From Puffinus mauretanicus (lineage: Eukaryota; Chordata; Aves; Procellariiformes; Procellariidae): a stretch of 64,000 bases of DNA. The first letter of the stretch is position 1, and each line of letters begins with the position of its first letter. A model generated the notes under the pieces. That model worked only from the letters and a program-made list of their open reading frames with translations. It ran no database searches and was not told the DNA's origin. The stretch is from assembly GCA_023333565.1 (NCBI GenBank), contig JAJKFH010003701.1:310001-374000 (forward strand), given 5' to 3'. The translations under genes were made by a program, and so were the position numbers. Shown here piece after piece: positions 25,541 through 36,745 of the stretch.

Positions 25541-26054
25541 TGCAATACAACTGTGTTGTATACAGCAATGGCTATCAAATTACTATGCTGCTGAGTTATT
25601 CTTCCAGATGTGGAAATTACTGCAGTTTTTCCTGGTTTCATGTCAGCTGTCCCAAACACACAGCAGAATAGTCCTATTAGAGGTCCAAAGTAATTTAGAC
25701 CAAAAGATTAGAAGCAGAATCCCGAAGTTCGAGCAAATTCTTTTATGGATGCTATTTTTTGTTCAGTGTTTGCACAGGGTCTGTTGAAGCAGAGTTATGG
25801 TACACTACAGTGGCGCTGTGCCAGAGTGGCACTACCTTTGCCAATAATTATGTTTCTGAATCATCTCCAATAATGAAAAAAGAAAAATCATAAATTAATG
25901 AAAAGGAAGTATGAAAAAGGTTTTATACTCTATAACTTTTTAACCATGGAGCATTTACTGATGTGGACATAATGAAATGCATTCTTTCCTAACAAAAAGA
26001 CCTTGAAATCCAAATTGAACTTCCACTGTGAATAAAGAAAATCAAATATTGGGT
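25541..26054. other. Unique AT-rich spacer
   Basis: Lies between two CR1 fragments. Nothing recognisable except a TGGC(N5)GCCA-like dyad near 25,811 that loosely resembles an NFI half-site pair. Confidence 0.4.
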
Positions 26055-26225
26055 TACGTTAGGAGGATCATGACCAGTGGAGTGAGGGAAGTTACTATCC
26101 TCCTTTGGCTGGTGGTGGTGAGGTCATAGCTAGAATACAGCTGTGGAGATGTATGTGGAGAAGCTGGAAATCCTCCAGTGGAAGGCAACCAGGATGATCA
26201 GGAGTCTAGGGCACAGGTCTCTTTA
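26055..26225 (+). mobile_element. Short CR1 LINE fragment
   Basis: The segment contains GAGTGAGGGAAGTTACTAT, then CTAGAATACAGCTGTGGAG, and GTGGAAGGCAACCAGGATGA. These correspond to the part of CR1 ORF2 that encodes the SREVxxPLY, LEYC and QRRATK-like blocks seen intact in the 52 kb copy. No frame survives and both ends are truncated. It could be a separate insertion or a displaced piece of the preceding fragment. Confidence 0.75.
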
Positions 26226-29200
26226 AAGTAATGTAAAGAAATAATTTCACCTCTTAAAGCTAGTGTTTGAATTTCTTGAATTCTAAGAGCGGTTTATATT
26301 GGCAATAAATTATTTTCTTTCCATTAACTGGATTTAACTCAATAACATACAATATAGTCACCAGTGCATAAAACAACTGTGGAAGAAAATTAGACCTTTT
26401 GTAAACTCTTTCTTTAGTGCATCTGATATCTTTATAAGTACAACTTTTTACATTTGGAGTCTCTGTTCTAACTCCCGTCCTTTAAAAATAAGCAGAAATG
26501 AATAATAGATCCCTGGAATCAAGACTGGTCTAAAGTTTAATTTACTGATAAACTATGAGAGCCATAAATTTTACCTTAGTCATGTTTTGTAAATAAAAGA
26601 GATGATTCACCATCTGGCTGGAAGAAGGAAAACAAACCCAAAGTATTTGCAGTACGCAGAAGTAAAAGGCTGGTGCACTGTAGAGAGCAATAATTTAATG
26701 AGCTGTGTCTAACATGGCCCAATTAAACAGTACCTAGCATGTGCCAGGGTGTGGGCCATCCATAAGTTTCACAGGAATCTAATTTTGAATTTTACCTTCG
26801 ATTGGCCACTTGGCAAAGATCCCAATTGACTCTCAGTCCTGGAGGCATAATTGAAAGCTGTGAATGCATGCAAAGATTTCTCTCCTCCGTTGCATTTTGT
26901 GAACACAATAACATTGTTTTCACACAAGATCCCTCTGGGGTTGCCCTTTGGATCAGAGCATTCTTCCAGGTCAAATGTCAGTCAGTGCACTAAGATTGCA
27001 GAGCTCACAAGTAATATAAAGGAGTAGGATGGTCTGCTACGATAGTAATGTTGCCCCAAGTTGCCATTTGCCTGCTTGGTTTCTGACACTACAAATGGGA
27101 CTGTTACTTAGCTGTGAGAGATCTTGCAGTGAGTATAGTCACTCGTCCACATAAAAATTTGCAGGATCAAACCATTAGCTTAACTACAGCTGAATACTGA
27201 GAAACAGTAAGACTTTGAATGAAGTCTTGATCTTTTAAATTTATTGGGAGTTTTGTCATTTATTTCAATGCGGCCATATTTTTACCTTGTAAATAGAAGT
27301 CATTGCCCGTACAAACACATACCATTTATGTCACTTGCTTTACAGATGAAGAATGCAGTGGAAGAAATTTGGTATCACACATAACATAAAAGTTGCGTTT
27401 GGGCAAGTTATCCTCTGGTAAAACCAAGCAGTTTGCTTCACATAACAAAAAAAGACACAACTACAATTTCTCCATTAGCTTATTTTGCATCTCTCATTTT
27501 CTTTTCCATGTCCAGATTTATTTCCATCTCCCTAATTCTGTCTTTCCATTTTCTGTGTGAAAGTGTTGCCTGAGATAGACAGGATGTCTAGATTTACATA
27601 GAGAAACTATTCAAATTGCAACTGATCCTGAGAGTTGTTTCATCATGTGTCTACCCTATGTAGTTGTTCTGCTTTCTTTAATAGCTTCTGGGGTGAGGGC
27701 ACTTGCAGACTGTACGGAAGTGATTCCTTCCTTTCTTTTCCTCGGAACAGAACTAGTTACATTTGGAAGAGGGAAGTAGTGACAGAAATGTTTTTTTTTA
27801 GTCTTGTGAAAGAGAAAGGTATTTTTTCATTTTCATTCTGAATTCTTTCTGAAATTTTAAATTCCATTGTAATTTTACCTAGAAGCAGAAATACTTTTCT
27901 TTAAGACATCTTTCTTTTGCAAATACAAGAGAAGTAAACCCAGAATTTTTCTAAGAGTTCCCCCTTTTCCTTTTGCTTAAGTCAGTCATGACCGACTCTC
28001 CTCTTCAACTCTTAAGGGAGAAAAAAAATTACCTCCCATTACAGATGTCCTGGAATTTATGATGCCCTCTGACATCAAATGAGTTGTAAAGTCTTTGTGA
28101 ATCCGCAATCCCTTTACAACTTCATAGTTTACCAGTGGTGTCATCTGGGAATTTTGATAACTTCCAATATTTACAACCATATTTTTGATCTGGAAGGAAT
28201 ACGGATTCTGGCTTTGATCAGCAGAGAAGTACTTAGAGGAGAAGAAATCAGTATTTAGTTTAAACAACAAAGTGTATTTCTTCATCAGCTCATCTATGGA
28301 CCCCAGGAAAGCAAACAGCTACTTCTCCTTCTCCCCCACCCTGATACTCCACCTGTGTCAAGTATCCTAGGGTGGGGTTAGAGCAAGTCTTTGGTATCCC
28401 ATCTCATGCCATTGGCAGAATAACCAGGAAACAGGAATTGCCCTCAGCCCATGTTGCCTAGCCTTTCAATAGTTTCAAAACATCATAATTCTGGCTGATC
28501 TTTACTCAGCAATTTTCAGTCTTTCCTGAACTAGGACATATCAAGCCAATTTCCTACAGGAAGTTCTTTGTCAACGTCAGTTCCTAATCTTTTGCTCATT
28601 CCAAAAGCAAGTGTGCACTATCAATTGTGGTGGCATTTAAAGTGGCACAGTATGAACGGAACAAATATGGCCATCACTAGAGCTCAAAGGCCACCACAAA
28701 TAATTTTTTTGCATGACTTTAACAATCTAGGAAGAATTGGAATGAGTTTTTTAAAAAAATGTACTGAGATGCAAAGCCTCTCAGATCTGTTTTCAGAAGT
28801 AAGAACAAGTGAGCTAGAAAGGAGGAAAGCAAGGTGGAGAAAGACAGTTTGAGGCAGAATAGATTGAAATTTCATTCAACTTTAGAGTGTACATGTTTAA
28901 AAGACACTAAGCAGTGCAAGAGTAAGATTTTTGTAAAACGTGAGCAATTAAAGACTCCTTTTTTGTCATTTCTATTTAATTCAACTGTTGAAAACTAATT
29001 CTGTAAATAATAAAGACAACTCTCCACTGGTTTTCTGAAACTCATGAAACTTAATTTGTGCAATCTTTTCATGCTCAAGAGCAGCCTTTAAATCATGCTC
29101 TCCTTAGAGCTATCATTACTGATGCTGATGCTGAAAACACGATATCTTAACATAACACAGTGCTAGAATAAATTGGGATGTACAGGTCCTGCGTAAAGTG

Positions 29201-32030
29201 TTGAAGGGGTGAGGAGAGTATGTCTGAAAGAGAGTGCGTAAAGGCAGAACAATGTTTGACAAGCTGAAAATGGAGGAAACCTCAGGGGGATGTTCTTTCT
29301 AATGTGTTGGATCAATTAATCCAAAACCCAGAGTAAACAGAAACTATCTGTTTGTTGGGGTGGAATCACTGGACAATCTAGTGGTTAGGAGGTATGAATC
29401 CCATTGCCTGTAGGCTACCATCTCAAGCCTACAACCCTAAAGATAGAAAACCACTTCTAAATTATTTCTCTGGCCTATGTAAAATGTTGATTTTGTCCCT
29501 TTCCCTCCTTGGCTATAAATATGGTATTCATAGCATCAAATTTGAACCAAACCTGTAAAATTCAGGACCACAGCTGTGTGTTCATTTCTGGTTATTAGCT
29601 GGAATGGGAAATGTTGAAATAACTAGGAAAGATATAACTGTGATTGGAAGTAAAAAGAATGAAAATCACATGTGAAAGGATTAAAATAGACTTTGAATGA
29701 CTATCCAAATGACTAATAGTTCACATACCATCTGCTGTTAATTTTGTTATTGCTTTGTACAGGGACAAGGGAAAAGAATCTTCCCCTCCACTAGTGAATT
29801 TTACTTAATTTGAATTAGACAATGATAGCATTTATATTATCTCTTAAGCAGTTGCATTTGGGATATTTTAAATCAGTCTATCTGAGATGCTTTTATAAAG
29901 CTCTATTTTGTCCTTAAAGCCTTTGGGCCACTCAATGGCAATACTGCAAAGCAAGACGGAGAAGATATCCCTGCCTTTCAAGGTGAATAGCAGGCTTGAG
30001 TGTGGCCATGTTGTTCCCCATGATTCTGCTTTCTCTCCGTATTGTTGGCTGCTAGTCCATCTCCAGAGCAACCTCAGGGTGAGCATATCATTTTTAAGAG
30101 TGTTTGACAGAGAAAATTATGTGGTGGGCTGTGCTGTAGTATGTTTACTTTTCCACCGCTGATCTGTCCAGATGATGTGAGATTTTTGGACCTATAGTAA
30201 GATACCAAGTACACTTGGGCTCTTCTATTGCAGAGGCATGCAGAACTGTCTGTCTGCGTCATGCCTGCACAACAGGTGAGTCTGTTTTTTAGAATAATCT
30301 TAAACCTGGATTTAATTGACAGTCAAAATCCCCCAAGGCATAAAGGTATTGATGCGGTTAGGGTGCAAAAATTTACTCTTTATGAATAAGGAAATCAGTG
30401 GAGGCAAAGGAAAGAGTCATGTAGGACTTCTAAATCATGTTACAGCAAGTAGATCTTGCACATTCTAACATTTTCCAAAGAGAAATGCTGACTGAGTTCC
30501 TTGAGCATAGCAGTTATTAAGGTCACCATGAAGTAGAAACCAAGGCAGTAAATGGATATTGAAAAGGGAATAAAAAGGATAAAGTGCACGTGCTGAAGTA
30601 GGTGTACAGGACAGCATGAAAATGTATCAGGTTATAGCAGATGCAAGAAAAATGCTTCGTTTGAATTAGCTAGCAGTTTTCAAGCAAAAATTTCCGGGGA
30701 TTGAGGCCAGCCATGTACGTATCCTTCCAAACCCATGACTTATATTTGAGCCTCCAGGAAAGATTGGATATAGGGACTAGACTGGAAAGAGGAACAATGA
30801 GGAATTCATACCAGCTACTTAAGTTTCTAGATCAGGGTTTCTTAAGATAAGCTAGGCCCCTGCTCTAAAGTTCTAGTGTCTAAAACATATTGGCCAAATA
30901 GCATATGGTGCTAGCTGCAGTTGCAAATATAATTCAGTGGGAAAGAGCTGAGAGCACCTTTAGAGCTGTCACAAGTCACCTAACCTTACAATAAAATGTT
31001 GCGTGTTTTGCAGTTTGTCATTCATCCAGCTTTTTTATCACTCATACAATCTTGTTTACAAAAATTTCAGGCACTGTGTTGCAGAAAGGTAAGGACTTAA
31101 CATATAATGTGCTTCTGAATCATCACAGAAATACCTTTTTTTTGCCCAACTCCATTGATATACTCTCCACCCAAAGTAATTAAGTAGATTAAAATATTTA
31201 TATGACTTGCTAGGATCTAGATATTTTTAAAGGTCTAGATTATATTATTTTGAAACAACAGCTTGATCTGACACAGAAAGCCAGATATTCTCTTAATAAT
31301 TACATCAGTATCACAGCAGCTCTGCTTTAATTAAATCTTCACAATTAGTCAGGCTTGTTATTGTATGTCATTAGTCTTCTTAATACCATTTTACCTATTA
31401 TCACCTCATTTTCAAGCACGCATCTGTCAGAGGGAAGCTACTTTTCCACCTCACTTCATTGCTTACTGATTTACACCTAAAAGGCTTTAGGCAGTTATGT
31501 TAACAATTATGAATTGTCTTGGCGAAAGTCTAAGGAATGGAAAAAAATGCACTGGTGCATTGAGCTGAATATAAACATGAAGAACAGATTCTGGAATTTG
31601 GTAAGCTTTTTCCTTTCGGGGTTTGCATAGCCATTTGGCTTAATTCTTTCAGAAATGTCCCTTCCAGGAGATATCTCGGTACAAATTCTTCACTCAGTTT
31701 GCTTTCTGAACACAAGGGATGCAGTGAAATTGTCACATTCATTGGCTAGAATGGTAGCTGAGCGTCAGTGTTTTTTCAGATTTTACATCTCTGAAAAATC
31801 GGTTAACGTATTTAATAACAATATAAAAAAAATCTATGGTACTTTGATTTTGAGCATGTCAAATATTATGCAACCCTTTATTTGTGCTTATGTTTGATAA
31901 TCAGCATGTGCACAACTTTAAGATATGTTTGTGGTGTGAAAACTGGACAGAGTTATTGTTCAGCCTGACCCTACATCCTTTGGGTTTTATGATCTTCCAG
32001 TAAAGTTCATGGCAAAATTACAATGCCAGT
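26226..32030. other. Non-coding stretch, one weak micro-exon candidate
   Basis: No repeat family recognised. At 30,234-30,275 a 42-base open segment sits between a pyrimidine-rich acceptor (CTTCTATTGCAG) and a near-ideal donor (CAG|GTGAGTC). It would add 14 residues in phase 0, but decoys of this size are common. The rest has only short, featureless frames. Confidence 0.45.
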
Positions 32031-32270
32031 TATAGAATCATAGGATCGTAGAATGGTTCGTCACTACAGGTCCTGGTAAAAAGTCTCTCTCCGTCTTTCT
32101 TATAAGCCCCCTTTATATATTGAAAGGCCACAATAAGGTCTCTCCAGAGCCTTCTCTTCTTCAGGCTCCACAACCCAACCCTCTAAGCCTTTCTTCATAG
32201 GAGAGGCGCAATTGTGCAACTGTGCTCTCATTTTATTGTAGCTGTCTTCAAATAATGGAATAAAATAGCA
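32031..32270 (-). mobile_element. CR1 LINE fragment, 3' side, minus strand
   Basis: On the plus strand it begins AGAATCATAGGATCGTAGAATGG, the complement of the CR1 tail octamer repeat. After a gap it continues with the complement of ORF2 C-terminal blocks: TTGAAAGGCCACAATAAGGTC, CAGAGCCTTCTCTTCTTCAG and TCTTCATAGGAGAGG. The usual 200-300 bases between tail and body are missing, pointing to an internal deletion. No open frame remains. Confidence 0.8.
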
Positions 32271-35200
32271 ATCCAGAACCCCCTAAGCAAAGTGCTGATA
32301 ACTGCTTTCCCACTTGAAAATCTGTAGATCTTATTTCCCCTTGTGCAGGAAGAGTTTCTTTGGGTTTATCTCTCCTCTTGCACGCCATCTGTGGGTAGAA
32401 TTAAGTAGCACATTTTTTTTTCTGATGGACAGAGCTATGCATTGGTCTCACCCCAGCCTGTTTTCTGCTCTCCTGTTAGTTAGCAGGTCTTTGGTCTTCT
32501 CCCTGGGCAAGTGAACAGATACATCTGTGGGGTGTAGGACCAACATACAGGTGACCTCCAGGATGGCAAGATACACAAACTTCCTGTCACATGTTAAGGG
32601 AATTCATTATCAGCTATTGTCCATCTTTCAAGACCAAGCTGGGAGTATAGATCTGCAGAAGCTCTTTTAATGGCATCAGAAGAGGAGAATAGTGTTTTCC
32701 CAGAATTTAGCTTTTCAGAATACTTTACTGTATGCTTTCATACTACTATTCCAGCTTGTTGTGATCTTGGATTTTCTGATGTTTCAGTATATACTACACA
32801 ATATGTCATATCCTTCAGAGAGTGAGTTAACAACTGTGATTATGAAATCTCTGTTTGTATGTAATATGACACATGCAGATTTAATGGAATGGAGAAAGTA
32901 ATGAAAGTAATTTAAAGCCCAGTTCCATAATGAATATTTAAGAAAAAAACCAAAACTCATCCCTTCTCTTTGACTCCGAAAGATTTACTTTTCTATATAA
33001 CTTTTTAAAACTTCCTCCATCTGAGAAGTTTTAAATCAAGAGAGATTAAACAACACAGCATTATAGCCTCTGTTAAAAGTTAAGGTCTTTTCTATGTGCG
33101 TAAATAACACTTGCCCAATGCTCCAGAGCCATGTTTTAACTGTTGTAAAGAACAAGGTCTTCCAAGAAATCTATACAATTTAAACAGACAATTTCTGCAA
33201 GATCTACCTATGCTGTTAAGAAAAGTCATGATAGATCACCATCTGGAAACCCACATCAATAGCCAACTCAATAAACAAACACCATCTGTGTATCAGCTCT
33301 TCAGATTGGTAGTCTCTGACTAAAAAGATTATTAGTGGTCCACCATATTTACACAACACCTGAGATATATTACATTATTTAGCAAAAAAAAAACAGGGGA
33401 AAAGAAAAGAAATGATAGCTTGCTTTTTCATTTTTACAGTATTGATGGAGACCGGTCCCTGTCTCGTTTCATTAAATTGTAAACTCTCATTTTTCCAAAT
33501 TCAATCTTTTTGTTTATAAGAGAACATTTACAAAATACATTTTTTTGCCTTTCTCTTTTAAACAGGCACTTGGCAGGCTGAAAAGACATTTCTAAACCCC
33601 AGAAACCCAACTGTGTGAAGAATAATAGAACAGACAAGTAATACACCCATGAGAACAACGCTTAAAATTTAAAAAGCTGACAGAACACGTACTACAATGA
33701 CCTGGGCAGGTGTCATGATAAGTACAAGGAAACCAGAGTATAAATATGAACCACAGCTTCTTTTTTTTTTTTTCTTTTCAAGTCATACATTACTAAGCAA
33801 CTAAAATTATGGGGGGCAAAAAAAATCAAGAAAAATAGAGGCCGTTTTTGGTCTCCGGCAAAGCTTCATCAGGTTTACTCCCTGTTCCACCTCCACCACA
33901 GGTTTTAGGTGTATGTTAAGAACTGTCACTTCAGTCTTTAAGAATGTCCTTCTTTTTTAACTGCTAAAACTTAAATTCAAGGGGATTTGAATGCTGTGGT
34001 ATTAATTAGTGCCTCTGTCATATCAGAATAAACCTGGAGACTCCCAGCTGATCAACGAAAATGCTGATCGTTTTTCAAAGGCAAGATTTGGGCCTTTCTT
34101 ACGTCTCTTCCTTGGATTTCTTCCTCTTTTAAATTTGAAACATAGTTGTAAAAATACAATTTTGCTTCTTTTTCTATCCAGTGTAAGAAGGAATAGGGAA
34201 ACCATTAATACGTTAAATAAAGCTCTTAAAAATAAACAAACAAACCTCATTGCAACTAAGAAAATTCTACAGGGAAGAAATGAGAAAACTAGAGAGAACC
34301 TCCATGGAGAGAAGCTCCATAACGTTTTAAAGCTCCACAAAGTCATAAAACTCCATAAAATGAAAAAAAGAAGAAAATATTTTTATTGTTAGTTGCAGAC
34401 ATTACATAATTTGCCATTCATTTGCCAGCAGTAGTGAAAAATACACTGGCATTCTAGTAGTCAGTTTGTCAAAGTGACCTTTTTTAATGTCACATGTCAC
34501 AGAATTTCATGTCACACTAAGACAACATGACAGGACAGAGCCAAGCTTTTCTAATGTTTCCCCTTCACCTTCTCAAAAGTGCTTGCATCCTAAAGAAGAA
34601 GGTATGGTATATTCATTGCTTGATGATTCAATGACCACTCTAAAGAGAAAGGTCACACGGCAAAACAGCTTGTGTGTTATAATTTTTTTTTAAAAGAAGC
34701 ACTATAAAATTGAAATAAACTGGCAAAACAGTTGTGGTGCTTTAACATTAGGTGACAAGAACAAACTTGAAATGTCAGAGCTGGTTTAGAATGTCACTCA
34801 GATGCTTTATGCAGTTATCACTGAACATCTAACAAATACAAACTAAATGAAAATGCCCTATTCCAGCTCCAGTTTTCAGTTGGTGACTGTGAGAGCACAG
34901 AAGGACGTGGATTATGCAAATTACAGATTCATTTTCAGAGACACACAATATGGCTAACTTTATCATAAAATGTGGAAATCATCTTTCATATGTTCCGCTA
35001 TTGACATTGAATAGATTACAGATATACAGATTATAAGAATTTCCATTTATGATTTTTCAGTTCTTTTTGTTGTTGTTTTATTTAAAATAGTAGGACTGAA
35101 ACTATGACATGAAGAAGATCCTTGATTTGGTACTTAATTTTTCATGTTATTCACCTCAACGTAAATGCGCAGCAGAACACAGTTAAAATGAATAAAGTTA

Positions 35201-35602
35201 TAATAGATTTTTCCTGTTCTAAATGTAACAGGCAGATGGTCATTTTTATCCATGATTATACCTATACCACATGTGGACTACACCACATGTATGACCAGTT
35301 CTTTAATTAGTGTAAATGAGGTTCATAATTCACGCATAGATGCATATTACACTTGTGTTGTCAAATGTCTGGATATAAACAGGTACAGCAGCGATAGCAT
35401 ACTTAATATAGTTTGCTACTCTTTTCTAAACTTAACTTGTACTATTAAATTAATTTTTCCCACCAAGAAGAAAACTCAGCCCTGTCCACATAAAAAACAA
35501 GGGAATAGTTTTAAAGACTAGTTTTCAAAGAAAACAAGACTTATCTGATCTTGTTGCTGGTATTTCCATCTGTGCCTGTACCCTTCTAGCTCTCCCTCCC
35601 AG
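32271..35602. other. Non-coding stretch with a three-unit 18-base repeat
   Basis: No host gene recognised. At 34,312-34,365 three 18-base units related to AAGCTCCATAACGTTTTA follow one another. They fall in a 127-codon open frame (34,009-34,392) that begins with GTG rather than ATG and is lysine-rich, so coding status is doubtful. CCACATGTGG and ACCACATGT occur close together near 35,266-35,290. Confidence 0.45.
34312..34365 (+). repeat. 18-base minisatellite, three units
   Basis: Units lie at 34,312-34,329, 34,330-34,347 and 34,348-34,365. Read in the frame open here they give KLHNVL, KLHKVI and KLHKMK. Several differences between units are synonymous (CAT/CAC, GTT/GTC, AAG/AAA). With so few sites this is suggestive only; the frame lacks an ATG and any known domain. 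Confidence 0.6.
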
Positions 35603-35875
35603 GCCCAGCAGCTTTTGAACCTGCTGAGCAATAGGTTCTGCTACATGTGTCAAATACAAATGGCTCCAGGAACGTTATACATTCCCACAAGTTTTGAGGA
35701 AATACAAACAGAAGCCATACCCAGTGTTCCTGGTGAGAGGATGAATACACCGTGGGTTCAACTCTCACTAGACTCCCAAGAACCTGAATGGGAGATGATT
35801 GCTGTGAATACCCCAATGGTGGAAGAGCTTCAGTCAATACTGATGCTCTATTACGCACCAGAGAAGCCAGCACGA
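35603..35875 (+). CDS. Candidate internal coding exon, protein not recognised
   Basis: A strong acceptor (pyrimidine-rich CTAGCTCTCCCTCCCAG) precedes 273 bases, exactly 91 open codons, that end at an acceptable donor (CGA|GTAAGA), so both ends are in phase 0. The frame is open more widely (35,549-36,082). The peptide begins AQQLLNLLSNRFCYMC and has a soluble, mixed composition with a CxxC pair (CYMC), a proline-rich middle, two Trp-centred segments (PWVQLSLDS, EWEMIAV) and a helical-looking VEELQSILMLYY near its end. Codon use looks coding rather than random. After the donor the translation turns hydrophobic and intron-like. No family was recognised, so no function is offered. It could be an exon of a large plus-strand gene whose introns make up this region, a relic of a lost gene, or chance. 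No partner exon was found with confidence. Confidence 0.35.
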
Positions 35876-36686
35876 GTAAGAAAACTGGTTTCATTAGTTT
35901 TGCTGCTCATGTTACAAATTGTCCACTTTGGGACTGGGTATATTTTCTACTTCATGTATAAAATACTTCTCTTCTTTTCCTCCATTAAAGCCAGAAAGGC
36001 AAGATTCTCAGATAATTTAAATTACCAGCAACAACTTCTTATTGAAAATCTGGATCTTGATCTTTTCTCTGGAAGGGTTTGAGTTCAAGTCCATGTTCCT
36101 TAAATGCCTTAAAGGATTATGTAGTTGTAGGAACCCTTCCCTTAGACAGGGTATTATGTTCTTTGAGGGTGGAGGCAGAGCAGACTTTCATTCCTGTGGG
36201 CTTGAATAAAAGCAAGAAGATGAGTCTCATCCCAACTATGTATCATACAATGAGGCAGGGAAGGCTGAGCATCACTTTCCGGAGGCATGGACAACTCAGA
36301 GGCAGTACAGGAGGAACCCAGAGAGCAGGAAATACCTGGGTGGCAACTGCTTGTTAACCAGACTGCCAGAGGAGCTGGACACGGCCTCTGTACCTCAATG
36401 ATCCTAACTGATCCAATGGCAGGAATAAAACAACAACAAAATAATAAAGTAAACCTAGCATGTAATTTATCTTTCCTCTGATTCTACTTGTTTTGTGTTT
36501 TATTTGTTTGGAAAGCCCTCTGCTGATACATGTCTTAATTAAAGCTTGTGGAAGTCAGGCTCTTATGATCTTGATGCTAGAGGAGAAAATTGGAGCCCAG
36601 TAGTTGTTAATATGAATAGAGTGTACAACTAGCAAAAAAGCATAGAATTTTCAAGTTCAGTATTAGCTCAATAAATTAATTGTATA
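35876..36686. other. Possible intron or intergenic sequence
   Basis: Follows the candidate exon. A short frame from an ATG at 36,287 (MDNSEAVQEEPREQE...) is hydrophilic and reaches 36,481, and an AATAAAG lies near 36,442. There is no independent support that either is real. Confidence 0.35.
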
Positions 36687-36687
36687 T

Positions 36688-36745
36688 AGCATTGGTTTGG
36701 TTGGAAGGGACCTTTAAAGATCATCTAGTCTAACCCCCTCCTTCT
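36688..36745 (-). mobile_element. Tiny CR1 3'-end relic, minus strand
   Basis: GGTTGGAAGGGACCTTTAAA and GATCATCTAGTC, then TAACCCCCTCC, are the complement of the conserved CR1 3' untranslated end, the same block seen at 54.54 kb and 60.28 kb. Nothing of the body follows, so this is a severely truncated insertion or remnant. Confidence 0.75.
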
